Source of the DNA: Archangium lansingense | GTDB lineage: Bacteria; Myxococcota; Myxococcia; Myxococcales; Myxococcaceae | Direction of reading: 5' to 3' | DNA: 64,000 nucleotides | NCBI RefSeq assembly: GCF_026626635.1 | Contig: NZ_JAPNKA010000001.1 | Location: forward strand, 9,594,501-9,658,500 | Shown here: in pieces, positions 27,989-36,488 of the stretch | How positions within the stretch are numbered: the first letter of the stretch is position 1 | How the letters are laid out: the number at the start of each line of letters is the position of its first letter | Notes under the pieces: generated by a model | Databases searched by the model: none | Told to the model about the DNA's origin: nothing | Seen by the model: only the letters and a program-made list of their open reading frames with translations | Program-made: the position numbers and the translations under genes

Positions 27989-28441
27989 ATGAGTGACAGT
28001 ATGGCAGCAAGAAACGAGGATTACGGCACCGAGGCAGCACTCCGACTCATGGCTGACGACGCAGAGCGGCAGTCAAAGGATATAAAGGGACGGGAGCTTG
28101 CCGCGAAACGCCTCCTCACCCAGTTCCTGGCGCTGGGGGACAAGCAGCGCCGCGACAGCATGAGGTTCGACTTCGAAAAACAAGGCGAAGGCGTAAAGAT
28201 CTGTCTCCCAACGGGGCCGTCCACCCATCCCGACATCGTGCACGTGAGGTACGCGAACGGTACGTTCGTAGTGGAAGGCGGACCCAAGAAGGTGAACGTG
28301 GATCTCGCCTATGATGCGTATCTGGGCGACTACGTGCCTGCGCAGCCAAGGAACGAAGGGGACGTTCCCCGACCTCCGCTGGGGGAACTCATCTACGCAG
28401 TGCTGAAGGCCACCGAGCGCCTGCCGGCAGAGGCATCATAA
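27989..28441 (+). CDS. Hypothetical phage protein (150 aa)
   Basis: ATG 27989 follows GAAAGGG. The sequence has a charged helical N-terminal half (ADDAERQSKDIKGRELAAKRLLTQFL) and a beta-rich second half (KICLPTG, IVHVRYANGTFVVEGG). Codon use is less GC-extreme than neighbouring genes, and it stands alone between two hairpins, which suggests a late insertion (moron). Function unknown. Confidence 0.6.
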   Translation: MSDSMAARNEDYGTEAALRLMADDAERQSKDIKGRELAAKRLLTQFLALGDKQRRDSMRFDFEKQGEGVKICLPTGPSTHPDIVHVRYANGTFVVEGGPKKVNVDLAYDAYLGDYVPAQPRNEGDVPRPPLGELIYAVLKATERLPAEAS

Positions 28442-28571
28442 TAGAGCCCCCGAGGCGAGCACGGCGGCGGGGACGTCGCGCCCAACGTCGGGGATGGTGA
28501 TGCCCCCTCTCCCTGGAGTGGACGACTAGCCCCTTCGGCCACGCACGCTTTGCTGTAGGCAAACACAACGA

Positions 28572-28604
28572 AGGGCCCGGCTCCGAGGTGGAGAACCGGG
28601 CCCT
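28572..28604 (-). terminator. Hairpin terminator of the membrane/lysis cassette (copy 2)
   Basis: AGGGCCCGG and CCGGGCCCT (9-bp perfect stem) enclose a loop that itself contains CTCC...GGAG. It lies 7 bp beyond the stop of the gene ending at 28612. Confidence 0.7.
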
Positions 28605-28611
28605 CCGTGCG

Positions 28612-29157
28612 TCAGGAGGCGGCGTGTCCTACCGGGCGACGGACGCCGGCGGCCGAGCTCGCCGCCTTCAGCTTCGCGCCCCAGGAGAACAGGCCCGAGG
28701 CGCCCGCGGCGGTGAGCAGGATGCCCAGCACCAGGGACGGGGTGAGGGGCGTGCCGGCCGCCAGTGCGGTGGACAGTTGCAGCACGGCGGCCGTCAGCAC
28801 CGCCAGGAAGATGCCCGCCCAGTCCGTGCGGAGCCAGGTCACCCTGGAGGAGCCGAAGCGCCGCACCGCGTACACGACGCCGAGCACCAGGGCGCACGCG
28901 AGCAGCCCCCAGTTCTTCGAGGACACGGCCTGGGCGAAGAGCTTCACTACCTCGCCGAGCTGCACCTCGCTGGGCGTGGCGGTGTCCGGGGGGATCGCCT
29001 CGGGCTGGGACACCGCAGGCGCGGCCTCCTGGGCCTGGGCGACCAGGTGCGCGGTGACGCTGCCCGCCCCCGTGTTGTCAGACGGCTCGGCCAGCGCGGG
29101 AGTGGACAGGGCCAGCAGGGTGAGGACGGCGAGGGACGACAGGGACAGGCGACGCAT
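28612..29157 (-). CDS. Signal-peptide membrane protein, holin-like candidate
   Basis: This 181-residue protein has a signal peptide (MRRLSLSSLAVLTLLALSTPALA), a hydrophilic Ala/Glu/Pro stretch, and three hydrophobic spans (GLLACALVLGVVYAV, WAGIFLAVLTAAVLQLS, LVLGILLTAAGASGLF). It ends in a basic tail. It sits with a small coiled-coil membrane protein (29585-29887) in a minus-strand cassette. The topology suits a holin or antiholin, but there is no sequence family to confirm it; the amidase is elsewhere (37012). Confidence 0.55.
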   Translation of the reverse strand: MRRLSLSSLAVLTLLALSTPALAEPSDNTGAGSVTAHLVAQAQEAAPAVSQPEAIPPDTATPSEVQLGEVVKLFAQAVSSKNWGLLACALVLGVVYAVRRFGSSRVTWLRTDWAGIFLAVLTAAVLQLSTALAAGTPLTPSLVLGILLTAAGASGLFSWGAKLKAASSAAGVRRPVGHAAS

Positions 29158-29194
29158 GAGGGCTCCTGGGTGTTGGGTGAGGTGATTCGCCCTG

Positions 29195-29204
29195 GAGAAG
29201 GAGT
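29195..29204 (-). promoter_or_regulatory. Degenerate motif copy (ACTCCTTCTC), minus strand
   Basis: It lies 37 nt upstream of ATG 29157, which has an AGGAG Shine-Dalgarno. Confidence 0.45.
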
Positions 29205-29227
29205 GGGTGGCGCCCCGGAACGAGAAA

Positions 29228-29255
29228 GGCCCGGCTCCAAGGTGGAGACCGGGCC
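29228..29255 (-). terminator. Hairpin (copy 3)
   Basis: GGCCCGG and CCGGGCC enclose a loop nearly identical to that at 28581-28595. It lies between two minus-strand genes, just after the stop of the 83-residue gene. Confidence 0.6.
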
Positions 29256-29283
29256 CGTGTGCATCAGTTCCGCAGGGTGTGCC

Positions 29284-29535
29284 TCACACGCGCGGCGGCC
29301 AGCTCCAGCAGCCCGCCTTGGGCTCGGGGCTGAAGGGGACATCCGGCTGTGGCTGGGTCTCCCCGCTCCACAGGACACGGGACAGGTTCACCCGCCCAGT
29401 GTCGTCCAGCACGGCAGCGATGGTCGCCGCACTGGGCTCCAGTTCGCTGCTGCCCGGGCTGGTGGTCGAGTAGAAGTGGACGACGCGGCCGAGGCTGGGC
29501 TTCTGGGCGGGGGGGCTGTTGCTCTGCTGGGACAT
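29284..29535 (-). CDS. Small phage protein (83 aa)
   Basis: The sequence reads GRVVHFYSTTSPGSSELEPSAATIAAVLDDTGRVNLSRVLWSGETQPQPDVPF and ends CWSWPPRV. It is a compact, Trp-rich beta domain of a kind I recall as common in phages of high-GC bacteria, without known function. AGGAG precedes ATG 29535. Confidence 0.6.
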   Translation of the reverse strand: MSQQSNSPPAQKPSLGRVVHFYSTTSPGSSELEPSAATIAAVLDDTGRVNLSRVLWSGETQPQPDVPFSPEPKAGCWSWPPRV

Positions 29536-29584
29536 GGGTGCTCCTGGGTGAAGGGCGCCGGCGAGCCGGGCCCGGGTGAAAGGG

Positions 29585-29887
29585 TCAGCGGCTCGCGTGA
29601 GGCTTCTCGGTCAGCTTCTCGACGGCGCGGGAGAGCCGGGCGATCTCGCTGTTGAGCGCTCGGAGCTGCTCCTCGAGGCGACCCGCCTGGATGTCGGCGG
29701 TGCGCTGGGTGGCGGCGACCCGGGACAGGTCCGCCTCGACGGCCGTGGTGCGGCGCTCGAGGTGGCGGACGTCAGCGCCCAACGTGCCCCACTGCGCGGC
29801 GAGCCCGAGCAGCGTGACGACGATGGGCACGGCCATGGTGAGCCAGGGCGAGGGCTTGGGCTCGGCGGGGGCGGTGGGCGTGCTCAT
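29585..29887 (-). CDS. Single-span membrane protein with coiled coil (possible spanin or lysis accessory)
   Basis: This 100-residue protein has a short Pro-rich start, one membrane span (WLTMAVPIVVTLLGLAAQWG), and a coiled coil to the end (VRHLERRTTAVEADLSRVAATQR...LNSEIARLSRAVEKLTEK). That is the topology of an inner-membrane spanin or a DUF2730-like phage protein. ATG 29887 is supported by the recurrent phage motif 7 nt upstream; there is no Shine-Dalgarno. Confidence 0.6.
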   Translation of the reverse strand: MSTPTAPAEPKPSPWLTMAVPIVVTLLGLAAQWGTLGADVRHLERRTTAVEADLSRVAATQRTADIQAGRLEEQLRALNSEIARLSRAVEKLTEKPHASR

Positions 29888-29894
29888 GCCCAGC

Positions 29895-29905
29895 GAGAAG
29901 GGGTG
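29895..29905 (-). promoter_or_regulatory. Motif copy CACCCCTTCTC, minus strand
   Basis: It lies 7 nt before ATG 29887 on the minus strand, showing that the element follows gene orientation. Confidence 0.6.
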
Positions 29906-30224
29906 AGGCGCCGAGCGGCGCGCTCGTCCGACGCGCGAGGCGTTACCGTGAGTGTGAACAAACCTGATGTGTCGCACATGTAGGCATGGAGGGGACCCCC
30001 ACCCTCAAAAACCACCATGTAGGACAAAAATCGGATTGCTCGGCGCCCTGCAATCTCGCGCTCGCGGTTACCCCACGGTGCCCCACGCGAACCACCAGCC
30101 GAAACTGTCGGACGACCCCCGGAAATTTGGGGTGCATGGCCCCTCCCCCGTCCGTAAACGGGCGGAATCACGTTCGGCACCGTCCGGGGAGGGGTGCTGA
30201 TTGGAGCAGAACTGGAGCCCTCCA

Positions 30225-30235
30225 CGCCCCTTCTC
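30225..30235 (+). promoter_or_regulatory. CGCCCCTTCTC motif, copy before the structural operon
   Basis: It lies 38 nt upstream of ATG 30274, which has a TGGAGGG Shine-Dalgarno. Confidence 0.65.
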
Positions 30236-30273
30236 GCGGGTGTCACCTCGCAGCCAGCCCATGGAGGGCACCC

Positions 30274-30876
30274 ATGACGACCCAGTCCAGCAGCACCCCC
30301 GCCAACACCTACACCCTCGGCCGTATCGGCTACGACGCCTATGGCAATCACCCGAGCGCCCACGGCCCTTGGACCACCTTCGACGGGCGGTCCATGCCGA
30401 AGTGGGAGGAGTACAGCGCGGCGGGCCCCGGCAGCAGCGGCGCCTTCACCCAGGAGCGCTGGGAGCGGGCGGCGGCCGCCGTCATCGCGGAGCACGAGGG
30501 CCGCCAGGCCGGTGGGCTGAAGCGCATCGGCGAGTTCTCCATCGCCGTCAACACCAGTGAGGCCGAGGCCTCCATGTCCCGGCTGGAAGCCCGGGCCGAG
30601 ACGCTCGTGGCCAGCCTGCGCGAGGCCGACACGTTGATGACCAAGCTCGAGCCGCCCGCCCCGTCGGCGACCCTCGCGAACGAGGGCCGCATCGATCCGT
30701 TCCTCATGGGCATCTCGGAGATCGCCAGCGCCATCCGTGACCTGGCCGAGGCCACGCGCGCGGCTGGTGGGGACTCCGCACCGGTGGCGGAGCTCGTCGA
30801 GGACGTGACGAAGGCGCTGCACAACCGGGTGCGCGTCCTGGCGTCGCCGCCCTCCGAGCACGACGCCCACGCCTAA
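30274..30876 (+). CDS. Phage protein upstream of terminase (200 aa)
   Basis: The N-terminal part (GRIGYDAYGNHP...WTTFDGRSMPKWEEY, then ERWERAAAAVIAEHEG) follows the pattern of small phage proteins often found near replication or packaging genes. The rest is helical (SRLEARAETLVASLREADTLMTKLE). TGGAGGG precedes ATG 30274. It is the first gene of the plus-strand structural module; function unknown. Confidence 0.6.
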   Translation: MTTQSSSTPANTYTLGRIGYDAYGNHPSAHGPWTTFDGRSMPKWEEYSAAGPGSSGAFTQERWERAAAAVIAEHEGRQAGGLKRIGEFSIAVNTSEAEASMSRLEARAETLVASLREADTLMTKLEPPAPSATLANEGRIDPFLMGISEIASAIRDLAEATRAAGGDSAPVAELVEDVTKALHNRVRVLASPPSEHDAHA

Positions 30877-30904
30877 CCTCCTCGGGTGAGCGGCGCAGTC
30901 CGCC

Positions 30905-30915
30905 CACCCCTTCTC
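30905..30915 (+). promoter_or_regulatory. CACCCCTTCTC motif
   Basis: It lies 6 nt before ATG 30922 (terminase small subunit); no Shine-Dalgarno. Confidence 0.7.
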
Positions 30916-30921
30916 CCCGGC

Positions 30922-31554
30922 ATGGCCCGCCCTCGGAACCTGCCGCCGGAGCTGCTCGATGGCCCGGATGGGGGCGATGGCGGGGACTCGTCCCTCGCTC
31001 CCGATCCGCTGGAGGGCTATGAGCCCACCGGCCTGCGAGGGCCTCGCACGTCCCTCACCCCGGAGATGGTGCTCACCATCGCCCGGGAGATTGCCCGGAC
31101 CGGCGTGTTGCGCTCCGCAGCTGCCAAGGCTGGAACCACGGACGACTGCTTGAGTCAGTGGCTGCGTCGAGGGAAGGACGCGGCGGCCCGTCGCAAGCGC
31201 AGCCTCTACACCCAGCTCTACATGGAGGTCGAGTACGCCAGGGCCCACCGCCGCGCATACCTCATCAACCTGGGCGAGCGCAGCGTCACCGATCGGCACA
31301 TGAATCCGCGCTTCGTGACCTGGCTGATGGCGGTCACGGAGCCCAAGGAGTTCACCGTCCCACGGGAACCGGGCGCGGCCCTGCCGGGAAACGCCCTGGG
31401 GCCAGCCTTCGAGATGGTCACCCCCGAGCAGGCCATGAAAAGCCTGGAGGAGAAGGCCGCGAAGTTCCTTGCTCTCGAGGACCGGCGCGCGGCGATGATC
31501 GCCGAGGCCACGGCAGCCGCCGACGCAGAGAGCGCCCCATCCGAGGGTGCGTGA
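30922..31554 (+). CDS. terS: Terminase small subunit
   Basis: This is a 210-residue DNA-recognition subunit of the packaging motor. A helix-turn-helix lies in IAREIARTGVLRSAAAKAGTTDDCLSQWLRRGKD, the usual N-terminal domain of terminase small subunits. An oligomerisation region follows (YTQLYMEVEYARAHRRAYLINLGERSV). ATG 30922 is chosen over a GTG at 30886 because of the phage motif placed 6 nt upstream. Its stop overlaps the terL start by one base. Confidence 0.8.
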   Translation: MARPRNLPPELLDGPDGGDGGDSSLAPDPLEGYEPTGLRGPRTSLTPEMVLTIAREIARTGVLRSAAAKAGTTDDCLSQWLRRGKDAAARRKRSLYTQLYMEVEYARAHRRAYLINLGERSVTDRHMNPRFVTWLMAVTEPKEFTVPREPGAALPGNALGPAFEMVTPEQAMKSLEEKAAKFLALEDRRAAMIAEATAAADAESAPSEGA

Positions 31555-33083
31555 TGGTGGCGAGCGCGGCGGTGCAGCAGGCAGGGGAGGATCTCTTCAA
31601 GGGTGTCACCCTGCTGTCGTCAGCCACCCTGGGGCGCTTCTCGCTCTTCGACCAGCTCGTCCTGAAGCGCCGGGCGACTCGCATCCAGGAGTCCCTCACG
31701 ATCGCTCTGGGACTCACGCCCGCGGAGGTGCTCACGCTGTACTACGAGCCCCGCTGTTCGCTGCGCCCGGTGCAGATGACGCCCTCGGCGGTGTGGCGAA
31801 CCTGGTTCTTCCTGGGCGGCCGCGGCACTGGGAAGACGCACGCCGGCGCGTCGGCCGTTATCGAGGAGGCCCGAGCAGATCCGAACGCGGTGATGCTCAT
31901 CGTCGGACCCACCGACAGCGAGATTCGCAAGAACCAGCTCGAGGGTTCGTCTGGAATTCTCACTCTCTCTCCGCCCTGGTTCCGGCCCGTTCACAAGCGC
32001 AGCAAGCGCATGTTGGTGTGGCCCAATGGGGCGATCGCGCACTACGTCCCTGCCCAGGCGGGGCCCGACAAATTTCGCGGCTACAACGTGTCCTTCGTTT
32101 GGGCAGACGAGATCGTCGCCTGGAAGAAGCACCCCGAGGACGTGTACGACCAGTGCCGCACCAAGTGCGCGCGCATCATTACCCCGCGCATGGAGCGGCT
32201 CGGCCTACCCGCGCGCGTCGTCATCACCACCACGCCGGCCCCCACCCCTCTCTTCCGCCAGATCCTCAAGGACAAGGACAGGCTCTTCCTCGCGCAGTCC
32301 ACCACCTTCGACAACGCGGCCAATCTGGATCCGTCTTTCATCCGGCAGGCGCTCGCGCTCGCGAACTCCACCGACGGCCGACGGGAGTACGGCGGTGAGC
32401 TCTTCTTCCCCATGGACGCGACGCTTTACAAGCGCGTCAACTGGGACGCGTCTCGGGTGGAGAGCGTCGAGGCGATCCCTGCCCGGGACGGCGAGCCGCT
32501 CTTCGACAAGGTCGTGGTGAGCGTCGACCCTGCCACCGGCGAGAGGAAGGGGGCGGACCTACACGGGATTGTCGTAGAGGGTATTCGCGAGGAGGTGGAC
32601 GGCCTCCTCCACACGTACGTGTTGCAGGACCTGTCGCTCCAAGAGCCCGAGCCGACCGCCTGGGCGAAGGTTGCCGTAGACGCCGTGCATCGGTGGAAGC
32701 ACCTGGCCCCGCCGCGCAAGACCTTCGTCTTCGCCGAGACGAATACCGGCGGTTCGATGGTGAAGAGCACCATTCGAGGCGTGGACGGCAAGGTGAAGGT
32801 GAAGGGCATGCGCGCCATGAATTCCAAGGCCGAGCGCGCGGCCCCGGTGACTGCCCAGTGCGAAGCTGGCCTGGTGCACATGGTGGGCAAGCACCACAAG
32901 CTGGAGAAGCAGCTATCGGAGTTCACCGGGCAGGATGGGGGCCACGGCCGGGACGACCGGGCCGACGCGTTCGCGTGGCCCATCTACCTGTACGTCTGCC
33001 CGAAGCGACAGAACGCCGGCGCCGCTGGGCGCACGGGCGAGCCGCAGGCCCATGCAGAGGGGGACGACGAGGACGACGCGTAG
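31554..33083 (+). CDS. terL: Terminase large subunit
   Basis: This 509-residue ATPase-nuclease translocates and cuts phage DNA. Walker A is GGRGTGKT (88-95) and Walker B is VSFVWADE (about 179-186), with coupling motif TTTPAPT. The RNase-H-like nuclease has VVSVDPATGERKGADLHG (first catalytic Asp, D325) and GRDDRADAFAW near the end. ATG 31554 overlaps the terS stop (TGATG); longer in-frame readings overlap terS and are not conserved-looking. Confidence 0.93.
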   Translation: MVASAAVQQAGEDLFKGVTLLSSATLGRFSLFDQLVLKRRATRIQESLTIALGLTPAEVLTLYYEPRCSLRPVQMTPSAVWRTWFFLGGRGTGKTHAGASAVIEEARADPNAVMLIVGPTDSEIRKNQLEGSSGILTLSPPWFRPVHKRSKRMLVWPNGAIAHYVPAQAGPDKFRGYNVSFVWADEIVAWKKHPEDVYDQCRTKCARIITPRMERLGLPARVVITTTPAPTPLFRQILKDKDRLFLAQSTTFDNAANLDPSFIRQALALANSTDGRREYGGELFFPMDATLYKRVNWDASRVESVEAIPARDGEPLFDKVVVSVDPATGERKGADLHGIVVEGIREEVDGLLHTYVLQDLSLQEPEPTAWAKVAVDAVHRWKHLAPPRKTFVFAETNTGGSMVKSTIRGVDGKVKVKGMRAMNSKAERAAPVTAQCEAGLVHMVGKHHKLEKQLSEFTGQDGGHGRDDRADAFAWPIYLYVCPKRQNAGAAGRTGEPQAHAEGDDEDDA

Positions 33084-33089
33084 GCCACG

Positions 33090-33100
33090 CGCCCCTTCTT
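33090..33100 (+). promoter_or_regulatory. CGCCCCTTCTT motif
   Basis: It lies 6 nt before ATG 33107 (portal); no Shine-Dalgarno. Confidence 0.7.
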
Positions 33101-33106
33101 CGCAGC

Positions 33107-34468
33107 ATGTCCGCCCCCTCCCTGCGCAACCGTTTTCGGGCCACCCTGTCCCGCCTGCTGCTGGGCCCAGGTGCCGGGCAACCGGTCATCCACGCCATCC
33201 CCATCACCACGTTCTCTCCTCGCCGAGACAGCCGTGCAGTGCTCGACGCGTACGCGGAGGATGCGTGGTTTCAGGCGGTGGTGGACACGGTGGCGGACCC
33301 CATAGCCGCCAGTCACTTCCGGGTGTTCAAGCCCAACCACCTGCGCACCCCGCCGGGCTCCTTCAAAACCAAGGCGCTGCGCACGCGCCTGTGCGCCATG
33401 AATGTGCAGCTGCGCACCAAGGAATTGGAGGCCCTGGTTTCCGCCGGGGACTGGATTGAGCTCGAGGACCACGAGCTACTGCGCATCCTATACGCACCCC
33501 ACCCTGACTACCCAGGCCAGTCCTGTCTGAAGCTGCTTGCGGTGTACCGCATGCTCCCGGGCGAGGCCTTTCTCTGGCTGCGTCGCTCCGCGACAGGGAC
33601 CGTCGTGGGGTATGAGCCCATCCCGCCTCATTGCGTCTCGATGACGCCTACCCCGCAGGACCCCCACTACTTCATCAGCTACAACCAATTCGCGGGGCGC
33701 GTGCACGCCTCCGAGGTGGTGTGGCTCAAGGGGCTGGACCCACGCAACCCCGTAGGCCGCGGCCTGGGACGCGGCAGCGCTCTGGCGGACGAGCTCGACA
33801 CCAATGCCGCCATCCAGTCCGCACGCAAGGCCACGTTCAAGCGAGGCGGCCTCCCAGCTGCCGTCGTAGGAGTGGACGAGGGGCCCGCCGGCGAGGACAG
33901 AGCAGAGGAACTCCAGGCCGAGTATGAAGAGCGATTCGGCAAGCCCGAGAGCGCTGGCCGCGTCTGGTTCGTCAGCGGCAAGACGACGCTGTCACAGATT
34001 CAGCAGGACTTCCGTGCGCTACAGATGGACGAGGCGGCCCGCGCCCTCGGGAGCCTGGTGCGGCAGGTGTTCAACGTCCCCCCTGGGATGATGGGCGACT
34101 CGGCCGCCGGAACGCGTGCTAGCGCCGAGGAGGAGAAGTACACGCTGGCCGACCGCGCGATCGCTCCCTGGCAGGACAAGCTTGTAGTCGAGCTGAATCA
34201 CGGGCTCGTTCCCCGCGTCGACCCCGAGGCGATCATCGTGGCGAAGGACCCGCGTCCCGAGTCCTGGGAGCGGACCTTCAAGGTGATGGCGGCTGCGCCC
34301 AATGAGGGAGTCTCCTGGAACGAGGTGCGCGCCCTGGGCGGCCTCCCTCCAGACCCGGCCTTGGAGGGGAAGCGGCCGCGCCCGCTGCCTGGCGCTCAGC
34401 CCGTGCTCGACACCCCGGCCACGCCCGCCAACCCGCCACCACCGCGGGGTGACGCCGAACGCCGATAG
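33107..34468 (+). CDS. HK97-family portal protein
   Basis: This 453-residue protein forms the dodecameric ring through which DNA enters the head. Family marks include RAVLDAYAEDAWFQAVVDTVADPIAASHFRVF near the start, GEAFLWLRRSATGTVVGYEPIPPH, the clip region, and VFNVPPGMMGDSAAGTRASAEEEKYTLADRAI towards the end, typical of phage portals. ATG 33107 matches the motif-plus-6-nt rule. Confidence 0.9.
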   Translation: MSAPSLRNRFRATLSRLLLGPGAGQPVIHAIPITTFSPRRDSRAVLDAYAEDAWFQAVVDTVADPIAASHFRVFKPNHLRTPPGSFKTKALRTRLCAMNVQLRTKELEALVSAGDWIELEDHELLRILYAPHPDYPGQSCLKLLAVYRMLPGEAFLWLRRSATGTVVGYEPIPPHCVSMTPTPQDPHYFISYNQFAGRVHASEVVWLKGLDPRNPVGRGLGRGSALADELDTNAAIQSARKATFKRGGLPAAVVGVDEGPAGEDRAEELQAEYEERFGKPESAGRVWFVSGKTTLSQIQQDFRALQMDEAARALGSLVRQVFNVPPGMMGDSAAGTRASAEEEKYTLADRAIAPWQDKLVVELNHGLVPRVDPEAIIVAKDPRPESWERTFKVMAAAPNEGVSWNEVRALGGLPPDPALEGKRPRPLPGAQPVLDTPATPANPPPPRGDAERR

Positions 34469-34469
34469 C

Positions 34470-34480
34470 CGCCGCTTCTC
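34470..34480 (+). promoter_or_regulatory. CGCCGCTTCTC motif
   Basis: It lies 6 nt before ATG 34487 (prohead protease); no Shine-Dalgarno. Confidence 0.65.
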
Positions 34481-34486
34481 CTGACC

Positions 34487-35227
34487 ATGAAGACGCGAGG
34501 CCTCTCCCTCAAGCTCATGGATGCTGCGCCCCGGCCGTCTCTGGCAACGGCGACGGGGCCCGTGTTCGCGATGCTAGACCCGCCCGGGGTGCCGGATGCC
34601 CATGGCGACACCATGGACGCCGGAGCTCTCCGGCTCCCCGATGGCATCTCCGAGGTGCCGCTCTACTGGGTGCACTCGTACCACGAGGGCGTTGTCCCCA
34701 AGGCTACGCCTGAGCAGCGCCTGCCCATTGGCTCCGCCACCGTCTGGGAGGAGGGCGGCCAGTGGTACTTCGTGCCGCGCTTCAACCACCTCACCGACCT
34801 CTCGAAGCAGGTGTCCGCCGCCGTCGCCGCGGGCGAAGTCACGGCATGCAGCATCGGCTACCTCACGGTGAGAGGAACGCCGAACGACAAGGGGCCAGAC
34901 GGCAAAGGTGAGGACGTGCACGAGGCGCGGTTGCTCGAGGCGAGCCTCGTCGACAAGGGCGCCAAGGAAAGCGCCGTGAGGGTGAAAGCAATGGCAGACG
35001 AAACGACGGAGTGCCCGGGCTGCGCGGCTGTACGCGCAGACGTGGCTGCGATGAAGGCGATGGTGACGGCGATGCACGAGCAGGCCTTCCCCAAGGAGGC
35101 GCCCGCCCCAAAGGCGAAGGAAGAGGCGCCCCCGCCCGCCGAGGAGGAGAAGCCCAAGGACGAGCAGCCCCCGCCGGCCGAGGACGAGGAGCCCGTGACG
35201 AAGTGGCTCCGGAGCTTCGCCGCGTAG
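34487..35227 (+). CDS. HK97-type prohead protease with scaffold-like tail
   Basis: This 246-residue protein matures the head. The N-terminal S78-like domain has His in WVHSYHEG (H63), Ser in ACSIGY (S122) and the acidic residue in LLEASLVD (E151). From about residue 170 it carries a Cys-pair segment (CPGCAAVRADVAAMKAMV) and a Pro/Glu/Lys-rich tail (APAPKAKEEAPPPAEEEKPKDEQ) that may act as the internal scaffold, as no separate scaffold gene exists before the capsid gene. Confidence 0.88.
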   Translation: MKTRGLSLKLMDAAPRPSLATATGPVFAMLDPPGVPDAHGDTMDAGALRLPDGISEVPLYWVHSYHEGVVPKATPEQRLPIGSATVWEEGGQWYFVPRFNHLTDLSKQVSAAVAAGEVTACSIGYLTVRGTPNDKGPDGKGEDVHEARLLEASLVDKGAKESAVRVKAMADETTECPGCAAVRADVAAMKAMVTAMHEQAFPKEAPAPKAKEEAPPPAEEEKPKDEQPPPAEDEEPVTKWLRSFAA

Positions 35228-35232
35228 CAGTC

Positions 35233-35243
35233 CGCCCCTTCTC
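35233..35243 (+). promoter_or_regulatory. CGCCCCTTCTC motif before the capsid gene
   Basis: It lies 35 nt before ATG 35279, which has a CAGGAG Shine-Dalgarno. Confidence 0.65.
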
Positions 35244-35278
35244 CATCACGAACCGAGACACCCACGCAGGAGTCCCAG

Positions 35279-36460
35279 ATGGCCCCCGTTCCCAGCCCCG
35301 CCCCCGCCCCGAATCCCGCGCCGCCCCCCATCCCCCCGAACGTCGAGGCTGCGCTCCAGCCCGTGGTGGTGAAGGCGGTGGAGGCGGCGCTCGCCTCGCG
35401 CGCGGCTGCTACCCCGGCTGCCCCCGGGCCGACGGTCACCAACGCGCGTGACCTCCAAATGGACCCCGACGACGGACGCCTCTACCAAGCCCGCGTTGGC
35501 GTCGCTGTCAAGGCGGTGTACCTCGCGCGCGCCAAGGCGCTGGGTGTGGCGAAGAACCTGGACGAGCTCGAGAAATACCTCGTGAAGGCCAAGGCCGTGG
35601 GTGCGTTCGCGTCGCTCTTCGGCCAGGGCGGCGAGCGGCTCCCTGTCGTCGAGTCCACGGAGATGATCGAGTTCCTCCGCGACGAGTCCCTCTTCCTGTC
35701 GCGCCCCGGGCTGCGGAAGGCCAGTGGGTACGGGGGCAAGTTCGTGGTGGGACGTCAGAACGCCGGGGCCGTCGTCTACTGGGCGGCCGAGGGTGAGCCG
35801 GTCGAGAAGACGCAGATGAAGACGGGCCTGCTCGAGCTCGGCAGCCACAAGCTCATGGGGCGCGCCGAGACCTCCAACGACCTGATGCGCCGAGGCCACT
35901 CGTCGGCGGCGTCGGACGTCGGCGCCGACATCCAGGTGGCGGCGGCGCTGAAGATGGATGAGGCCGCGCTCTTCGGCAAGGGCAACAAGCAGCCCCTCGG
36001 CGTCCTGGAGGATGTGGACTCGTCCATGATCACCGCGAGCGCCGGCGCCACGGTGGACGACATGCTCGCCGACATGGACGACCTGCCGGCGGCGCTGGAG
36101 AAGAAGCGGCACAAGTTGGATGCGAGCGCCTTCTACTTCATGGACCCGAACACCTTCTGGGCGCTGCGCAACAAGCGGGACGCAGCCGGCTGGATGTTCG
36201 AGGGGCTCCGCGACCTGAAGAACCCCACCCACAACGGCTTCCCCGTGCTCCGCCACAACACGCTGATCGGCTTCAAGAAGATCGGCTTCGGTCTGGCGTC
36301 CCAGCTCTACTTCGGCGCGGCGGCCGAGTTGGAGATGGCCATCGGCGAGAACGCCTCCGATTTCGCCAACGACATGCAGACGCTGCGCATCGTCGGGTAC
36401 GCCGACTGGAAGCTCCGCCACACCACCGCTTTCGCCTTCAAGAAGGACGTCACCTACTGA
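35279..36460 (+). CDS. Major capsid protein, HK97 fold
   Basis: This 393-residue protein has a Pro-rich N-terminal segment (MAPVPSPAPAPNPAPPP) and a helical delta-domain-like region (KAVYLARAKALGVAKNLDELEKY) likely removed by the protease. The capsid core follows: GQNAGAVVYWAAEGEPVEKTQMK-type strands, DMDDLPAALEKKRHKLDASAFYFMDPNTFWALRNKRD, and IGENASDFANDMQTLRIVGYADWKLRH, which is characteristic of phage major capsid proteins. A motif copy and a proper Shine-Dalgarno lie upstream, as expected for a highly expressed gene. Confidence 0.9.
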   Translation: MAPVPSPAPAPNPAPPPIPPNVEAALQPVVVKAVEAALASRAAATPAAPGPTVTNARDLQMDPDDGRLYQARVGVAVKAVYLARAKALGVAKNLDELEKYLVKAKAVGAFASLFGQGGERLPVVESTEMIEFLRDESLFLSRPGLRKASGYGGKFVVGRQNAGAVVYWAAEGEPVEKTQMKTGLLELGSHKLMGRAETSNDLMRRGHSSAASDVGADIQVAAALKMDEAALFGKGNKQPLGVLEDVDSSMITASAGATVDDMLADMDDLPAALEKKRHKLDASAFYFMDPNTFWALRNKRDAAGWMFEGLRDLKNPTHNGFPVLRHNTLIGFKKIGFGLASQLYFGAAAELEMAIGENASDFANDMQTLRIVGYADWKLRHTTAFAFKKDVTY

Positions 36461-36488
36461 CCCGGGCCCCGCCCGAGAAGGGAACACC

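Larger units (their letters stand above)
29888..30273. other. Divergent intergenic region before the packaging module
   Basis: No gene is seen in these 386 bp. They hold the minus-strand motif at 29895 and the plus-strand motif at 30225, the latter 38 nt before the first gene of the structural operon. The late-gene promoter is expected here. Confidence 0.5.

Noticed and set aside
29884..31299. A long minus-strand frame over the terminase small-subunit region
   Set aside because: It is opposite two good plus-strand genes with proper start signals, and its composition is shadow-like.
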